This document shows positions 1 through 12,259 of a DNA stretch of 64,000 nucleotides, in pieces. This stretch comes from Pagrus major. Lineage: Eukaryota > Chordata > Actinopteri > Spariformes > Sparidae. The translations under genes and the position numbers were made by a program. Numbering within the stretch: the first letter of the stretch is position 1; each line of letters begins with the position of its first letter. The DNA lies in contig NC_133223.1 in the NCBI RefSeq assembly GCF_040436345.1, forward strand, positions 13,087,613 through 13,151,612. Reading direction: 5' to 3'. A model generated the notes under the pieces. The model had not been told where the DNA came from. It was given only the letters and a program-made list of their open reading frames with translations, and did no database searches.

Positions 1-184
1 TACGGTCACTGTAACTCCTCCACCTCCCAATATGACAGGTCATAAACATGAGAGGAAACGGGATAAGTCATGTTTTGTAGTAATATGGTACGTAGCCTGT
101 GACACATACAAATGTGTGCATATCAATGGTTTGCAGAGACGTTAACTGCCAACATTTTTAGTGACTGGGCTGGCTAAAGTTGGC

Positions 185-785
185 AGGTACAGTATAACAA
201 CCTTGTGCATGTTAGCATGCTAACATTAGCTAATTAGCAATGAACACAGAGTCCAGCTGAGGCAGATTGAAATGTGAATATGTTTGCAAGTATTTAGTCT
301 TAAAACAACATTTTGGACAAAAACAAAAATTTAGAGGTGATATGATGCCACAACTTTTATATGGTTTATTCTGAGGGACGTGTAGGTGTGTAACAAATTT
401 CATGGCGGTCCATCCAACAGTTGTTGAGATATTTTAGTACCAAGGCCTAAAATGTCAACCTCATGTGGCTCTAAATCAAATGTCTGCGGGAAACCAAAGT
501 CATTCATATATATCATCTGTGAATGACAAATGATGGTACAAAAGTTCATGGCAATCCAGCGAGTGGATTTTGAGATATTTAACAAGATAAAAGCTTGACT
601 TGCAGATGGCACAAGTGGCAAAGTCACTGGGATTTATCCATTGGAGTCCATGGATGTCTGTACAAAATTTCACAGCAATCAATCCAACAGTTGCTGAGAT
701 ATTTCAGTCTGGACCAAAGTGGTGGAATGGCTAACCAACATTGCCATCCCGAGAGCAATCCCACTGGCATGGCTAAAATTAAATT
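185..785 (+). repeat. Teleost interspersed repeat with internal sub-repeats
   Basis: The stretch begins with GTTAGCATGCTAACATTAGC-like words and ends in a 'gccatccc...ggcatggctaaaa' tail, a signature I recognise from many percomorph genomes. Inside are three diverged copies of a phrase of the type 'ttcatggcaatccatccaa...gttgagatattt', near 397-440, 543-582 and 664-711, spaced about 125-145 bp. No open frame of note crosses it. The family name is not known to me; recognition is from memory and not from a search. Confidence 0.65.
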
Positions 786-2780
786 CATAATATTACATCA
801 ATTTAAAAAATGTAAGAACGGTAGGCTACACTCGAGGTCTTAAAGGGGAATATGTTTTGCAGTAAATACTCTCCCACTATGCTTGGCACAAAAATGAGGA
901 CCCCAGTTTTCCAACAATCTGGAGGATCTCTATCCCGCCTCGTGGCCACAGACGAGCTTCCTTGTTGGTCTAAATTTAGCCCCGGTCCCCTCTGGAGGTT
1001 GGAGCAGGTGGAGGTGACGGGGGCTCTGGCCTGTACTCGTGGGACAGACGGGTGAACACCATGACCAAAGCCCCGGACCTCACAATCCAACTGATGATGA
1101 TATCCCCTTCCCAGCACACACACACCTCTAAAAATGAGACTGCCTCAAACGGATGGTTATAATCCTCGTCATACTATGTTACAACCCCGGGCTGAAAACA
1201 ACAGATTTAACTGGCAGACTCTAAACCCACTTATCAAAACTCGTCAGCAACGCCACATGAAAACCTCCGACCATGCCTCAATATTTTGAGACATGCAACA
1301 TGTAATTTGAGACCAGCGTTTGTGGGCACACAGTCTCCAAAGCTCGCCATTGTCCCTTCTGTAGAAGAAGAAGGGGAGGGGGGGGAACCCATCAAAATGC
1401 TGCAACTACCTTTCCCGCTGTAATGACTGCTCTACTACTACACATGATGTCTATCCCCACCGTTTTCTCATTTCACAAACTTGCTGATCCCCGTATTGCT
1501 GGCCCATTCACCAGGATGACATCATCGGCTCAGACCGTGCCAACTGTGCTCAATAAAGCCCAGGCGTGTTTCAGTGTGGGAGTGCCTCTGCTGCACTGAG
1601 ACTCGTATGAAAGACGTGAGTGAGAAGATCTTTGTACTAAATTAGTCACGGCAAAAAAAAAATTGGAGAGTATTGCTTGTCACCAACGTTCACCGAGTAA
1701 TTGTAAAGAAACTGAATCATTACGACAACATCCTTTCCTTTCAGAGAGGTGAGCTGCTGTTTGGGGATGCCTTTTATTGTCAGTTTGCAGTAGGCTCCAT
1801 TGAAAAATACAAAGTGTTATTTTTGTGAGTTGAGGAGATACTGGTAAGTGGTTCGAGAATGTCCACCCCAGAAGTTGTTTCTTGTTTTCAAGTATTACCA
1901 CACTGGTGCAAAAGCCTAACGCGCTTATCATGACAATGAAGGTGAAAAGCTCCTCTAACCATAAAGAAGTAGTCATTTTAACCGAATCTGACCCATTTGT
2001 TTTTGCGCCTAAACCTTACTGAACCATAACCATTGCACCATCACGTCATAAAACTGATTCATATTTCATCTGTGGTTTGTAACGGTTTTGAAGACGAGTG
2101 ATGTCATCCTGTCGATCAGGGTGTCAGATCAGAAAACGCTGCCATGTGTCGTCCCAGAGGTTGTGTACCGACAACATTTTTTGACTTTTAATTTGAAGGA
2201 CTTGTTGGGTAGTTTGCTGCTGGGAGTAATAGGAGAAGATCAAGACCACTTTCATGTCTGTAGCATAAATATTAAATTACAGTAGCAGCTGGTTAGCATA
2301 GCTTAGCATCAGGACTGGAAACAGTGGAGAAACAGCAAGTCTGGCTCTGTACACAGGTAACAAAATCAGCCTGCCAGCACTTCTAAAGCCAGTCTGTCCT
2401 CACCATGAAAACAGCCATTTTGGTCGCATGTGTAAGCAGCCTATTACAACACATATCTGCGTTTATTTCTGTTGGAGACACAGTAATTATGACGGGAGCA
2501 CATGATGAAGTCAGGTGACATAATATAAAGAGTGACGACGTTCGCATAGGAGTGAGGAGGTGCTGGGTGGATCACACACACCCAGACTTTCACCCAGGAG
2601 TCTGCTGTTTGTGTCCTGTGCAAAACCAAAAATGAAAGTTAACTTATTTTAAAATATAATTAGGGTACGTAGCGCAACCGGAGTTAGTGTACTTCTTTTA
2701 ACTCAAACCATGATCTATTCCTAAACCTAACCAAGTAGTTTTAGTGCCTAAGTCACCTCACAAAACTACAACCATTTCAT
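786..2780. other. Intergenic stretch, no gene seen
   Basis: I see no coding exon, RNA gene or clear transposon end here. The short open frames are of chance size and lack splice context. There is an A run near 1653-1662. Confidence 0.5.
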
Positions 2781-2989
2781 AATGTTAACCACGTGAAGGT
2801 CCAATATACCTGTCACTGGTGTGCTCCCAACAGTCATATATACCATTCTGGGAGTCACTGGAAATCGACCTATTCAGTCAGTTAGGTATGAGGACATGTT
2901 GTCTATAGCGCGCTCATTTTAGATGCAGTACGCAAGATTTTCATACACTGACAATCGAATGTGGAAAAAAAAGACGTATAGGCCTTGCA

Positions 2990-3260
2990 GAGATATCTAT
3001 TGAAGTCAGCATGCTAACCAGCTAGCCCCGAGCAACTTAGCACCTTAAGAGGTGATAGTCCACCACTTCTCCAGTGCTGTGAGCTCCCAGTCCAGTTAGT
3101 CAGCTATATATATACGACCGCTAGCTGCATGCTTAGCTGAGCTTACCAGCTAACGGCAGCTACAGTTAGCAGTTGATATATGATCTGATAATATGCTGCC
3201 CCCTTTTTGTTCCGAGGTGGCCAATTCTTACATATTGTTCCTTTTACATTTTTATATCAC
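2990..3260. repeat. Probable MITE-like repeat fragment
   Basis: The stretch carries many GCTAGC/TTAGC words (3018-3175) and ends in 'ccaattcttacatattgttcctttta'-type sequence. Its reverse complement resembles the 'aaagg.acaatatgtaag' terminus of a common fish MITE. The left end is not clear. The open frame at 3193-3435 is not supported as a gene. Confidence 0.4.
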
Positions 3261-4019
3261 ATTATATATTAAACCATACAAAAATCCAAGTGGAGTAATT
3301 GTGGTTTTATGGGGGGGGTTCTTGGCTGTGAGCAGCGACACCAGGCCGCTTCCAATGTTTGTGCTAAGCTATGCTAACGGGCTGCCGGCTGCAGCCTCAC
3401 ATTTAGCGTCGTCATGTGAGGTATCAATCTTCTGATCTAACTCTCAGCATTAGTGCGAGCTACCCAAAGAGTCTGCACAAATTAAACGGCAGAATGCAAT
3501 CGAAAAAGGCATATTTTCCAAAATGTCCAATTATTCCTTCAAACCCTTTTGTTTATCACATTTGACACCAGACTATGAAGTCTCAAATACATCAGTGTTA
3601 ACAACAGACAATAGAGCCAAGCAGAACCCAGACAGTCTGTGGCACTCCTCCATGTACTAGTTTTAATCTTAATGACAGTGTTTGCTCAGGCTTTGTGGTG
3701 TTATGGTAGCAGTAATGTTGTGTAATTAAACTAAGTTGCCCCCTCGGAGCACATCCCCTCCCTCAGTCCCCGCCACACCTCCACTCTTCTTTCTCTGCCC
3801 TCACATCACACCACGACTGCTCCGAAGACTAGCTCGCCTCTTTCTTTGTGTAAATGCTTCTACCTTCCTGGCAGTCCCTGTCTATCTCCCTCATTTTCTC
3901 TCCCTCTCCCTCCCTCTCCACTTGTGCTAGCGAGGCAGTTTGGCCGATGGTCTGGGTATAGCGGGTGTGTGTCAAACAGCACCTTCCCTCTGAGGAAAGA
4001 AACAGAGGAAGGGCTGCAG
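3261..4019. other. Intergenic stretch, no gene seen
   Basis: Mostly unique sequence, becoming C/T-rich from about 3735 to 3930 (runs of ccctc and ctctccctc). Nothing supports a gene. Confidence 0.5.
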
Positions 4020-4052
4020 GAGGAGGAGGAGGAGGAGGAGGAGGAGGAGTGG
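4017..4052 (+). repeat. (GAG)n microsatellite with adjacent G-run
   Basis: About ten GAG/GGA units followed by a tgg and a long G-run to about 4066. Poly-Glu and poly-Ser/Pro open frames on both strands over it are low-complexity artefacts. Confidence 0.9.
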
Positions 4053-4285
4053 TGGGGGGGGGGGGCACAAACACACATACACTGCATGGTGATGTCATCT
4101 GAAATGACATCATCCCATGGAGGGGAGCCAAGGGACCTGATGGGTTAGCATCCTCCAGTGAGTTAAAGCGAGAAGGAGACAGAGAGAGAGAGAGAGGGAG
4201 TCTTGTAAATAAAGAGGAGGAAAGAAAGACGAACGGAGACAACGAGTGTGATGTGAATTTTCACTCTTTGTTTTCCACACGACCG

Positions 4286-4309
4286 CTTCTTCTTCTTCTT
4301 CTTCTTCTT
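4286..4309 (+). repeat. (TTC)n microsatellite
   Basis: Eight or so TTC units ('cttcttcttc...'). It gives a poly-Lys frame on the minus strand with no other support. Confidence 0.9.
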
Positions 4310-4439
4310 GATCTTCACGCGGCCACGCTTCACTCTTTTAGGAATACTTCCTTCATTTCCATTTGCAGGTGCTACCGTCCTGAGGGAAGCATGCATGAGT
4401 GCTGCTAGAGTGCAGCTAGAGTGCAAGTGAATCAATACC

Positions 4440-6470
4440 AGTGAGCTAATACAAACACAAACACATTATACACATAATATCTGTACGAGCACGCGTATTG
4501 CAGTAGTACACACGCGGTATATGAACATATGCCGTATGTGCAACGACATATTTACACACGGGCTCCCGAATAAACACACTCTCTCACACATTGGGTTCTT
4601 AGCAGGGACACCTGTGTCTCTGCGTGTTTCCATTGTTGTCCACTTGGCTGTGCTGTGCTCCACACTGTGCTCACAGCACGCCTGCCATCTGAAACCAGAC
4701 ACCTATGGACCAGTATCCTGCTGGAGTGATACACCTCGCTTTCTCTGGTGCCACTGCCGATGCTGAGGACATTCCACTTGGCACACGGTGATGTGCTCTT
4801 TGTAAAACGCCTACTTTACTCTGTTTATTTGATAACAAGGTTATGATTTCTTTGCAGCCGGCCCATATCTTTTAAACACTTTTAATGAACTGCCAGTAAC
4901 ACACAGCGTCCTCCTTTTAAGACAGCACACTGCTAGATGAAAGCTGGTGTTTCTAATGCACGATGATTCAATCTTCCTTATCGCTCAGTGCTGTCAGTGG
5001 CAAACTGACTCAACAGTATAAATAGAGAGGCATGTAGTGTGGGACAGAGAGGAGCAGGGATGAGAGATAGGGAGGGAATGAGGGAGGGCTCGTCGTGATG
5101 TGAGGGTGTGAGTCCACACAATGGAGGAAAAATTTGGTCAGGGATAACCAAATAAAAGATGGAGCTGTGAAGATCCGTTTTTGCCCTGACCACAGTCTAT
5201 TCTTGGCAGGGATGTTACTCACAGCAACGTATTGATAAACAGCAGCGTACATGTGAGCTGCACAGATTTGACGGCCTTGTACTTTTTTAGAGTTTAAAAA
5301 AGTTGGCCTCAGTGCAGTAACTTGCGTCGAACAGAGTTAAAGATATACTTAGAACAGAGAAGAGGAAGTGGACAATTTTAGTGATTACTTCCCCTTTAAG
5401 TGCCTTCACTTTGTGTTGTGTTTTGCTGGAATAAAAGCTTGCATGCTATCCCATCGCTGACTCACAAAAAAGTTAATAATTCACAGCGGCAGACATTTCC
5501 ATACAGTATGTACTGTACCAACAACACTGATCACCCACACACAACATGACTAAATATAATTCAGCCTGTGGGGTCATCAAAATGTAAATGTTTACACCAC
5601 TGAGGGGGAATCTCACCACCAGCCCACGCCACACACACTGCCTATTTTTGGTCTTATTTGGTGTATTCGTGCCCGCTCCGATCGACATCCCCTCTGTCCC
5701 ACCTTCTCTCTCCTCTCTGCAGTATTGGTATGGCAACATTGGCACAGCCACACTCCTACTCCCTTCCGATCTTAGTCATAGGCCTCACTCATGAAGCACC
5801 AGCTGAAGCCCTCCAACAGTTGATATGTTTGGTCACTTCCGTGTGTTCTCTCCCTGCGCCTTTATCACTCTCGCACACACACATACTGTACGCACGGAAA
5901 TGGCGCCTCAGTCCAGCTCTCAGCTGAGAATAAAAGGGGAAGCAGGATGCAAATTAAAGGACAGTCTCTTCTTCGTTTGTTATCCGGTTCCTCAGGTAGG
6001 TTGGGTTCAGCATGAGTAACGATGAGCCTTTGCGGTCAGCAGAGAGGGAACATATAGGACACTGTTGTTGATTAGCCATTGTGTACAGGTTTTCTGTGCA
6101 AAATGTGTTTGGCTCAGGTCGCCTGGTTACCTGTTGATTGCCATTGTGCTGACAGAGAGAGCAGGGTAGGTCAGGAAACTTAGTGCATTAACACTGCGTG
6201 TCCCTATGGACACCATCCCATAAGCACCGTGTGAATATGGGACACCTTTTGTGCATGCAGTCATGGTGCATCGCGGGTGTACGTGTGTGAGGGCTTCCTG
6301 TCAGCTTGTGTCAGGTTCTGCTATCTTTATTACATAACCATACTCAAGATTACAAAGTACGCAACAGTAATTGATTCATTCACTTCTACTTAAATAAAAC
6401 CGCATTTGTGCTTAGACACCGTGACACTTCTATTGACGTCAAGAAAACTCAGCTGTGTGACCACTGAAGT
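4440..6470. other. Intergenic stretch, no gene seen
   Basis: Unique-looking sequence with scattered short CA-rich runs (for example near 5870-5890). No splice-flanked open frame or RNA gene was recognised. 'cctcaggtaggttggg' near 5990-6006 resembles a splice donor but is isolated. Confidence 0.45.
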
Positions 6471-6475
6471 AGAGC

Positions 6476-6545
6476 TGCTAAGATTAATCGATTAGCTGTC
6501 AACTACTGTATTGATCTGCAACTATTTTGATAATCAGTTAAGATT
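6476..6545 (-). repeat. Fragment of a 'GATTAATCGATTA' fish repeat
   Basis: The words 'gattaatcgattagctgtcaact' and 'gcaactattttgataatcag' match the terminal part of a very common teleost repeat. Other copies in this window are near 29815-30090 and 41460-41790. Confidence 0.5.
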
Positions 6546-6549
6546 CAAC

Positions 6550-7445
6550 ATTGAATTGGCTGTCATTTCTTTGTGTACCTGCATACATAAGAGAAACAAA
6601 ATGCTGCTCCTCCCAACCCACAGCAGTGTGACAGAAGAAAACAAAAGAAAGACACCGATGAATATCCTCTTTAAAAACCATATCTAAAAACGGTATCACA
6701 GGCAACACTGATGGGCAGAACAGTATGTTAAAGTGCATTAAAAGTTACAGTTAGCAGGTAATCATTTTGAGACATTTCTTCAGAAAACAAGTCAAAATTC
6801 TCTGATCCTCCTTTGATTCAATCACCTACAACCACAGACCTGCTTAACCATAATTTAAGCTCACGAGATCTAGGATCCACATCAAACTGCGTTCACTCAT
6901 AGATACCAGCCACCTCAATACAGCAGATTTGTTTTTTAAAGATCCAGCCATTGTTCCCTGAGAAATTAACAAGAAGTTGAAAAAGAACCTCACAATGTTA
7001 AAGAAAGTCAGAAAAAAAATCGAAAATGTAATGGGGTTGCACTAAAAGTGAATGGGGCCTGTTCTGGGCCGAGACCGATCCTCTGTCCAAGTTTCGTGGA
7101 AGTCGGTTCTGTATTTTTTCTGTAATCCTGCTGACAAACCAACCAACAAGCAAACAAATGGGCTTGTGTGAAAACAAAACCCCCTCAGCGGAGGTAATGG
7201 TCGTTAGATGCAGCCCTATTTTTAAGGCACAGTGAGATGCAGCTCTCAGTGACAACGTGAGGATCTCTGTCAGAGCGCTGCTGGTTGTTCCATGAGGTAG
7301 AGGAATAATTACACCAGCTAATTAAAGGCAGACTTAAAAGAATATGAACATATCCTTTGTGAGCGTGTTCTCTAAGGGTGTTCTTATTAATTCAAATAGC
7401 CTCTCAAAGCACACCTTCACAGAAAATCATCATTATTATCTTGTT
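6550..7445. other. Intergenic stretch, no gene seen
   Basis: No supported exon. 7075-7200 ('tctgtccaagtttcgtggaagtcgg...aaaaccccctcagcggaggtaatg') looks like a decayed fragment of an interspersed repeat, but no ends are visible. Confidence 0.4.
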
Positions 7446-8182
7446 TTAAAGGCACAGTGTGTGATTTCTAGGGGTCATTTGCACTGGAGACTCTGGGGAC
7501 GTGTCCCCACCACTGTTTGAAAGGACCAATTTTGAAAATTTTGACATCACTTTTACTTAAAAAGCATAATTGTTAATGAAAATTTGCTTTAATTAAATAG
7601 TTTTGACCACGAAATGTTAACTAACAAATTAATTTGTATGCACCAATATGCAAGTTATTTCCCGCCATTATCATCTACTCTGACCTCATACAATCCCCTC
7701 ATTACTTTGCCTAAATTGCAAATGTGGAAGAACATTTTAAAAATGGTTTTCCTCTGAGCCTTTATGTCCCCGCCACTTTGCCGCCCTTGCCACTAGGGGT
7801 CTCTCAATTTAAAACAAAGCAGAAGACGTAAGAAGCATGGGATCATGGGAGTTGTTGTCTCCATTGTTAAACAACCAACACTGCTGATGAAAATCTATCT
7901 GATGTGAGTGCAGAAAGGTGAGGTCATGTTTTAAAGTTTGATTCACGTTATGTTTATTCTCATTAGCCGACTTCCCTCCTCACCCTCTGACTCTCCCTGA
8001 AGTCACAGCGACAGGCGACTAAATGACGCGCACCGTTACCTCAAATATAATTTGATTTTACTGAGTTTGAACATTGTTAGAAACATTTGGGATTACCTAA
8101 GTATGCAACGCAACAAAATACAACAAAGGTCTGGTGTTCTTTAGACATTTTAATGTAGAAAAGTTACATATTATATCTTTAA
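7446..8182. mobile_element. TTAA-flanked MITE-like element
   Basis: The left end reads TTAAAGGCACAGTGTGTGAT; the right end, reverse complemented, reads TTAAAGATATAATATGTAAC. The termini are therefore inverted, imperfect, and each begins with TTAA. The interior has no transposase frame. The TTAA target site is typical of piggyBac- and Kolobok-type families and their non-autonomous derivatives; assignment to either is not possible by eye. Confidence 0.6.
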
Positions 8183-9300
8183 GGCCTGTTTTCACTGTCT
8201 CTGTCCCTGACTACCTCCTTTTCATCATTCTCACCTTTTGGTCCCCATTTTTCTGTGTAGTTACATCACAGCAGTATCCTTGTGCTTAATCTGCTCCGTA
8301 AAGCACTAATTCAGTCTTAGTTTGTCATATTATCTCCACCGAAGCCGGACTGTTCAACACACCCTCCTGCTTTATATGATGGCAAAGACTGTGTAATTGA
8401 CTGACCGTCTCTGAATGTTAGTTGTGTCAGAGAAAAAGAAGGGGAGAGAATGGGGAGACCTTTGAACTTAGTCGGGCAATTTGCCATTAAAAAGCATAAT
8501 TGGAGGGGTCCAGCGAAGGGCTCAGTGTGCTCTCAACCCACTCCCAACTAAATGGCCAACAGTTTATTTAAGGGGACAAATAGGTCAAACAGTCTCTAAT
8601 TATCCCTCAATCGAAGGCAAGGATTTTCTTCTCTTGCTTTTTTTTTTTTTTTTTTTTTTAAAACCTCCTTTTCTTTCCTGTGTGTGTGAGAGAGCAGCAT
8701 CGTTCCAACTCACCAACCAGCGGTCTCTGTTGACCTAGTTCTGCTCTGGACACAGGGTGCTTTGGAAGGGACAGGCCTCACCCACTGTCTCCTCTCTCCG
8801 GGGCCCGTCAGTCCGGGACGTAAACATATTCACTTGGAGAAAAAAGAAAGAGCTCTGCTGCACTCACATCCATAACCTCGGTGACATCTGATCCATCAGG
8901 TTCATTGAGTGAACATCATTGATCTCTGGATGCGTCCCCACCGCTGACAAGGATACCATTGACAGAGTGACAGTGATTATGTTTGCATGCTGGCGGGTGG
9001 GTGGGTGAGTGAAGTGCACGGCTGTCACATGAAGTGTGTTGTGCAATTGTCAGATTCTTTGAGATCTAAGGCTCTAATTGAATTTACAAGAAAATCACAG
9101 TCACTCCGAAGCCATCAGATGAAGGCCGGCAGGTTTTCTTTGACTTAGCTGATGACTTGTGCTGAAAATATGAGTTAGGACAATTAACTCAGAGATCTGT
9201 TCTATGAAACAATTTTATGCATTCCTTTTGTCACAACTAATAACCTAAAAACCTTTTAAAGTCTGAAAAACCGCTGAAATTTTGATAATTTGATCATGTG
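8183..9300. other. Intergenic stretch, no gene seen
   Basis: Contains a T-run of about 20 (8639-8660). No gene-like feature was recognised. Confidence 0.5.
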
Positions 9301-9313
9301 TGATTTGCGCGAT

Positions 9314-9340
9314 TACACACACACACACACACACACACAT
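9314..9340 (+). repeat. (CA)n microsatellite
   Basis: About 13 CA units followed by interrupted CA-rich sequence. Confidence 0.9.
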
Positions 9341-10226
9341 ACCACACAAACAAACACACACGGGCTACTGAGTTTTTCGTTTTGAGTCACACAGATTCCT
9401 CCCACACAATATGACCTTTCAGTTGCTCCTCATATTCTAAATATCTCAACCAAGTCACACAAAAGGTGCGATGTGTTAACTGGCCTGCTCTTGCGCAACG
9501 TGGATGCGCTCCTCCGTGCGCGCTCGCTCCTCGCTCGGCCATATCTGCACGCTGAAAACGGATCAGATAAGACAATCGATGGTTAAGAACATTTTGTGAA
9601 CAGCTGCTTCAGAGCGCAGAGGAGGGAATGTTTGGATCCGGTCGTGGTTGTTTTGTTTTTTTCCCTCTCCCTCTCTTCTTTGTAACGCACACGTAGGTTA
9701 GATAATTCTCCTGTTGATCCATCTCTCAGACGCACAGTTTTTGATGCGTTTAATTTGCATGAAAAGTGCGCTAACTACTCATTTCTAAAGCGAGTGACAC
9801 CTCTTCCACAACTGACTTTAAAAGGTCAGCCCTGTTGCGTGAGCAACTCGGAGTTTGGAGGGTGTATTTTATGCGCATCTGTCTGATATTTCCCAAAAGT
9901 CAGCTGTCAAGTGTTAAAGCAGAAACACACGCACACACACTGAGAGAGAGAACGAGCCTACACAAACGATCTTGAGCACGTGAGTTTGAAACATGGGGTG
10001 GTGGACGGATTTTTAAAGTCGAAATTATTTCTAAACAAGCAAATCTCTCCACAACTATTTTGGCGCTCTGGTCGCAGTCTTGTTCTTCATCGATGACCTT
10101 TAAGGGGGAACCGCAGCCCATCAGATTATTGTGCCTGTTTACTGTTTCTTCTTTGCATTATGACTGTGCATCAGCCCACACATCGGGCAAATATTCAAAT
10201 ACTGCTGCATAACTGTGAGCGTGACA
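9341..10226. other. Intergenic stretch with a small CpG cluster
   Basis: 9490-9545 is rich in CG and GCGC words ('tgcgcgctcgctcctcgctcgg'), unlike its surroundings, and could be a small promoter or exon. No splice site or open frame backs a gene. The 73-codon minus-strand frame at 9900-10121 is not recognisable. Confidence 0.35.
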
Positions 10227-10231
10227 CTCCC

Positions 10232-10237
10232 AAAAAA

Positions 10238-10275
<38 letters not shown>

Positions 10276-10300
10276 CAGAGAGAGAGAGAGAGAGAGAGCA
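10232..10300 (+). repeat. Compound (TC)n(AC)n(AG)n microsatellite
   Basis: A CT run, then a CA run, then an AG run, almost uninterrupted. Confidence 0.9.
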
Positions 10301-10329
10301 AAGCGTCCGCACAGTTCTGGTTAGTATTC

Positions 10330-12239
10330 TGTAATTTGCGCACAGACCACAGGAACCTGAAGGTAGGTTAGCGATTGCACACAGTCAATATGTGTAATTA
10401 ACGGCAAATCCAATTAGCAGAAAATGTTTTTTATGTGTTTTAGGACTTGTCCGTCTGGTTTTTCAGCCTTCAAAGCTTCAGGTTTTACATTATTTTTTAT
10501 TCCTTTGCACTATTCTGTCAAACTCGACGGATGAATATGTTAAAATCTGCTTATGACAATTTATTATTTGCAGTTTTGCCACAATTGAATCGTTTAATTG
10601 GCTAATCAGGTCCAATTTTCAGTCAAAGTTTCTGTTTTGGTCAAAGATTAAAGATTAATTCTGTGCGGGTTTTTTAATTTTTACTTTTATTAGTCATCCC
10701 CAGACCGAATACGATTTCAGTACCTCCTCCAACCATCAAATTCGCCATTTAAGCGCCCCCCTGCACAATAAAGCCTGCATATATTTAATTGCAATTGAGA
10801 TTTCTCACAGAAGACTGCAAACAAGCTCTGTGGAGTCTACAATCAAATGAGTGACAGTGTTTGGTGCGTGTGGACTTGTTAAATATGAATGACATGTTTT
10901 TCTTTTCCCTTGTATATTTTGTTTTTTTATATATTGTTTTCCTTTATCGTCACAGCAAAAGCACGTGCAGCCCAGATGACCTGTGGCGCGTGTCAGGCGC
11001 ACAATGGCCGCCGTGCACCTGCTGTTACAGGGATAAAGTCTGAGTCAAACATGCATGAGATCGTTGTTAACTTGAGGTCCAAAGTGTTCTCACCTTCTCA
11101 TTGAAGCTGTGGTGGCGCAGCAGTGTTTTCTGGACAATAAGGACGGTGTCCGTGGATTGCTTCCTCCTAGGGCTGCTGATAAAAGAGCAACCTTTTGAAT
11201 TTATGCCTCTGATAACGAGCAGCAGCTTTCACTCTCATGCTCTCCAACATACAGGATCATTCAGCGTAGATAGCCTCTGAAAAAGCCTCGGGCACAACTG
11301 GGAAAACAATGACAAAATTAGAAGTTTCCTGACGGGTGATGCGTCTTTTACGCACGCACACTTCAGCCTGTGAGGGGCTTATTTTGGAGTTCCTTTTGCA
11401 GAATCTCCCAAAATCATCCTCCTGCGGCCTTGTTTATTATCTTACTGTTAACCATTCATATTAACAAAGCCCTAAAGGAGTTTGGTAAAGCCAAGATACA
11501 CAGTAGGCCTCAACTCTGCAGGCCTGCAGCACTGTGCGTCTCGCATGAGCTCGTTTTATAAAGGCTCTTCACAAACACATTTCCCCCCCTCAGTTGTCTT
11601 TTTTTAATTCGTCTTCCACCTCCAAAATCCACCTCCTCCTCGCTGAAACCCGCAGCCTTTCATTTCCCATCGTACCAAACATTTTGTCACAGCCTCTAAC
11701 GCCGTGAGGTCAAAATCTTTTCAAGGGCATCGAGGAGCTGAGGGCACCGGGCTGCTTTTTCATGTGCGATAGAAACACTGATCTGAGCGCTCTCTGTCTA
11801 AGCATGTGCTGCTACGGTCGTCAGGCTGGATGGAGAGAAAAAGGGCGTCTTGATGGTGACTTCACTGACACCACCAACAACTTCCTGACGCAACGCTACT
11901 GTAACAGCGGCGAGGAAACAGGGAGCTCACCTTTTTATCCGATGAACCAACATGATCCTATTTCTGCATAGTAAGCCGCCTCAGCTCTCCCTCCCCTCGC
12001 GTCCGAGTACAGTGACGGACTCGTTACATCAAAGAGTAGAGTAGTGTGTGTTCATGCTTCAGTTTTTCTGCAACACGAGGGGCACGGTGCCTCGGCCGTT
12101 ACTTGTTGCGTTGGTCCTGTCTTTGGCGCCAGAAAGCAGGAAATCCAGCTAACCTGTCCCGTTTTTGTCTCTCCATCCTTTTTGTTTGGCGAAACCCGGA
12201 GAGAGTAAACTTTTTATTTTTTTTTTGCCACCTATAATC
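10330..12239. other. Intergenic stretch, possible conserved non-coding DNA
   Basis: No coding exon was recognised. 10380-10800 is AT-rich and has many TAAT-type homeodomain cores ('gtgtaattaacgg', 'ccaattagcag', 'aattggctaatcagg'), the look of a developmental non-coding element. That reading is inference only. CpG content rises near 11990-12130 towards the island that follows. Confidence 0.3.
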
Positions 12240-12259
12240 TGCGACAGAGAGCCGCCAAG

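Noticed and set aside
3829..4242. 137-codon frame with poly-Pro
   Set aside because: Generated by the GAG repeat and C/T-rich tracts; both strands and several frames are open, as in low-complexity DNA.
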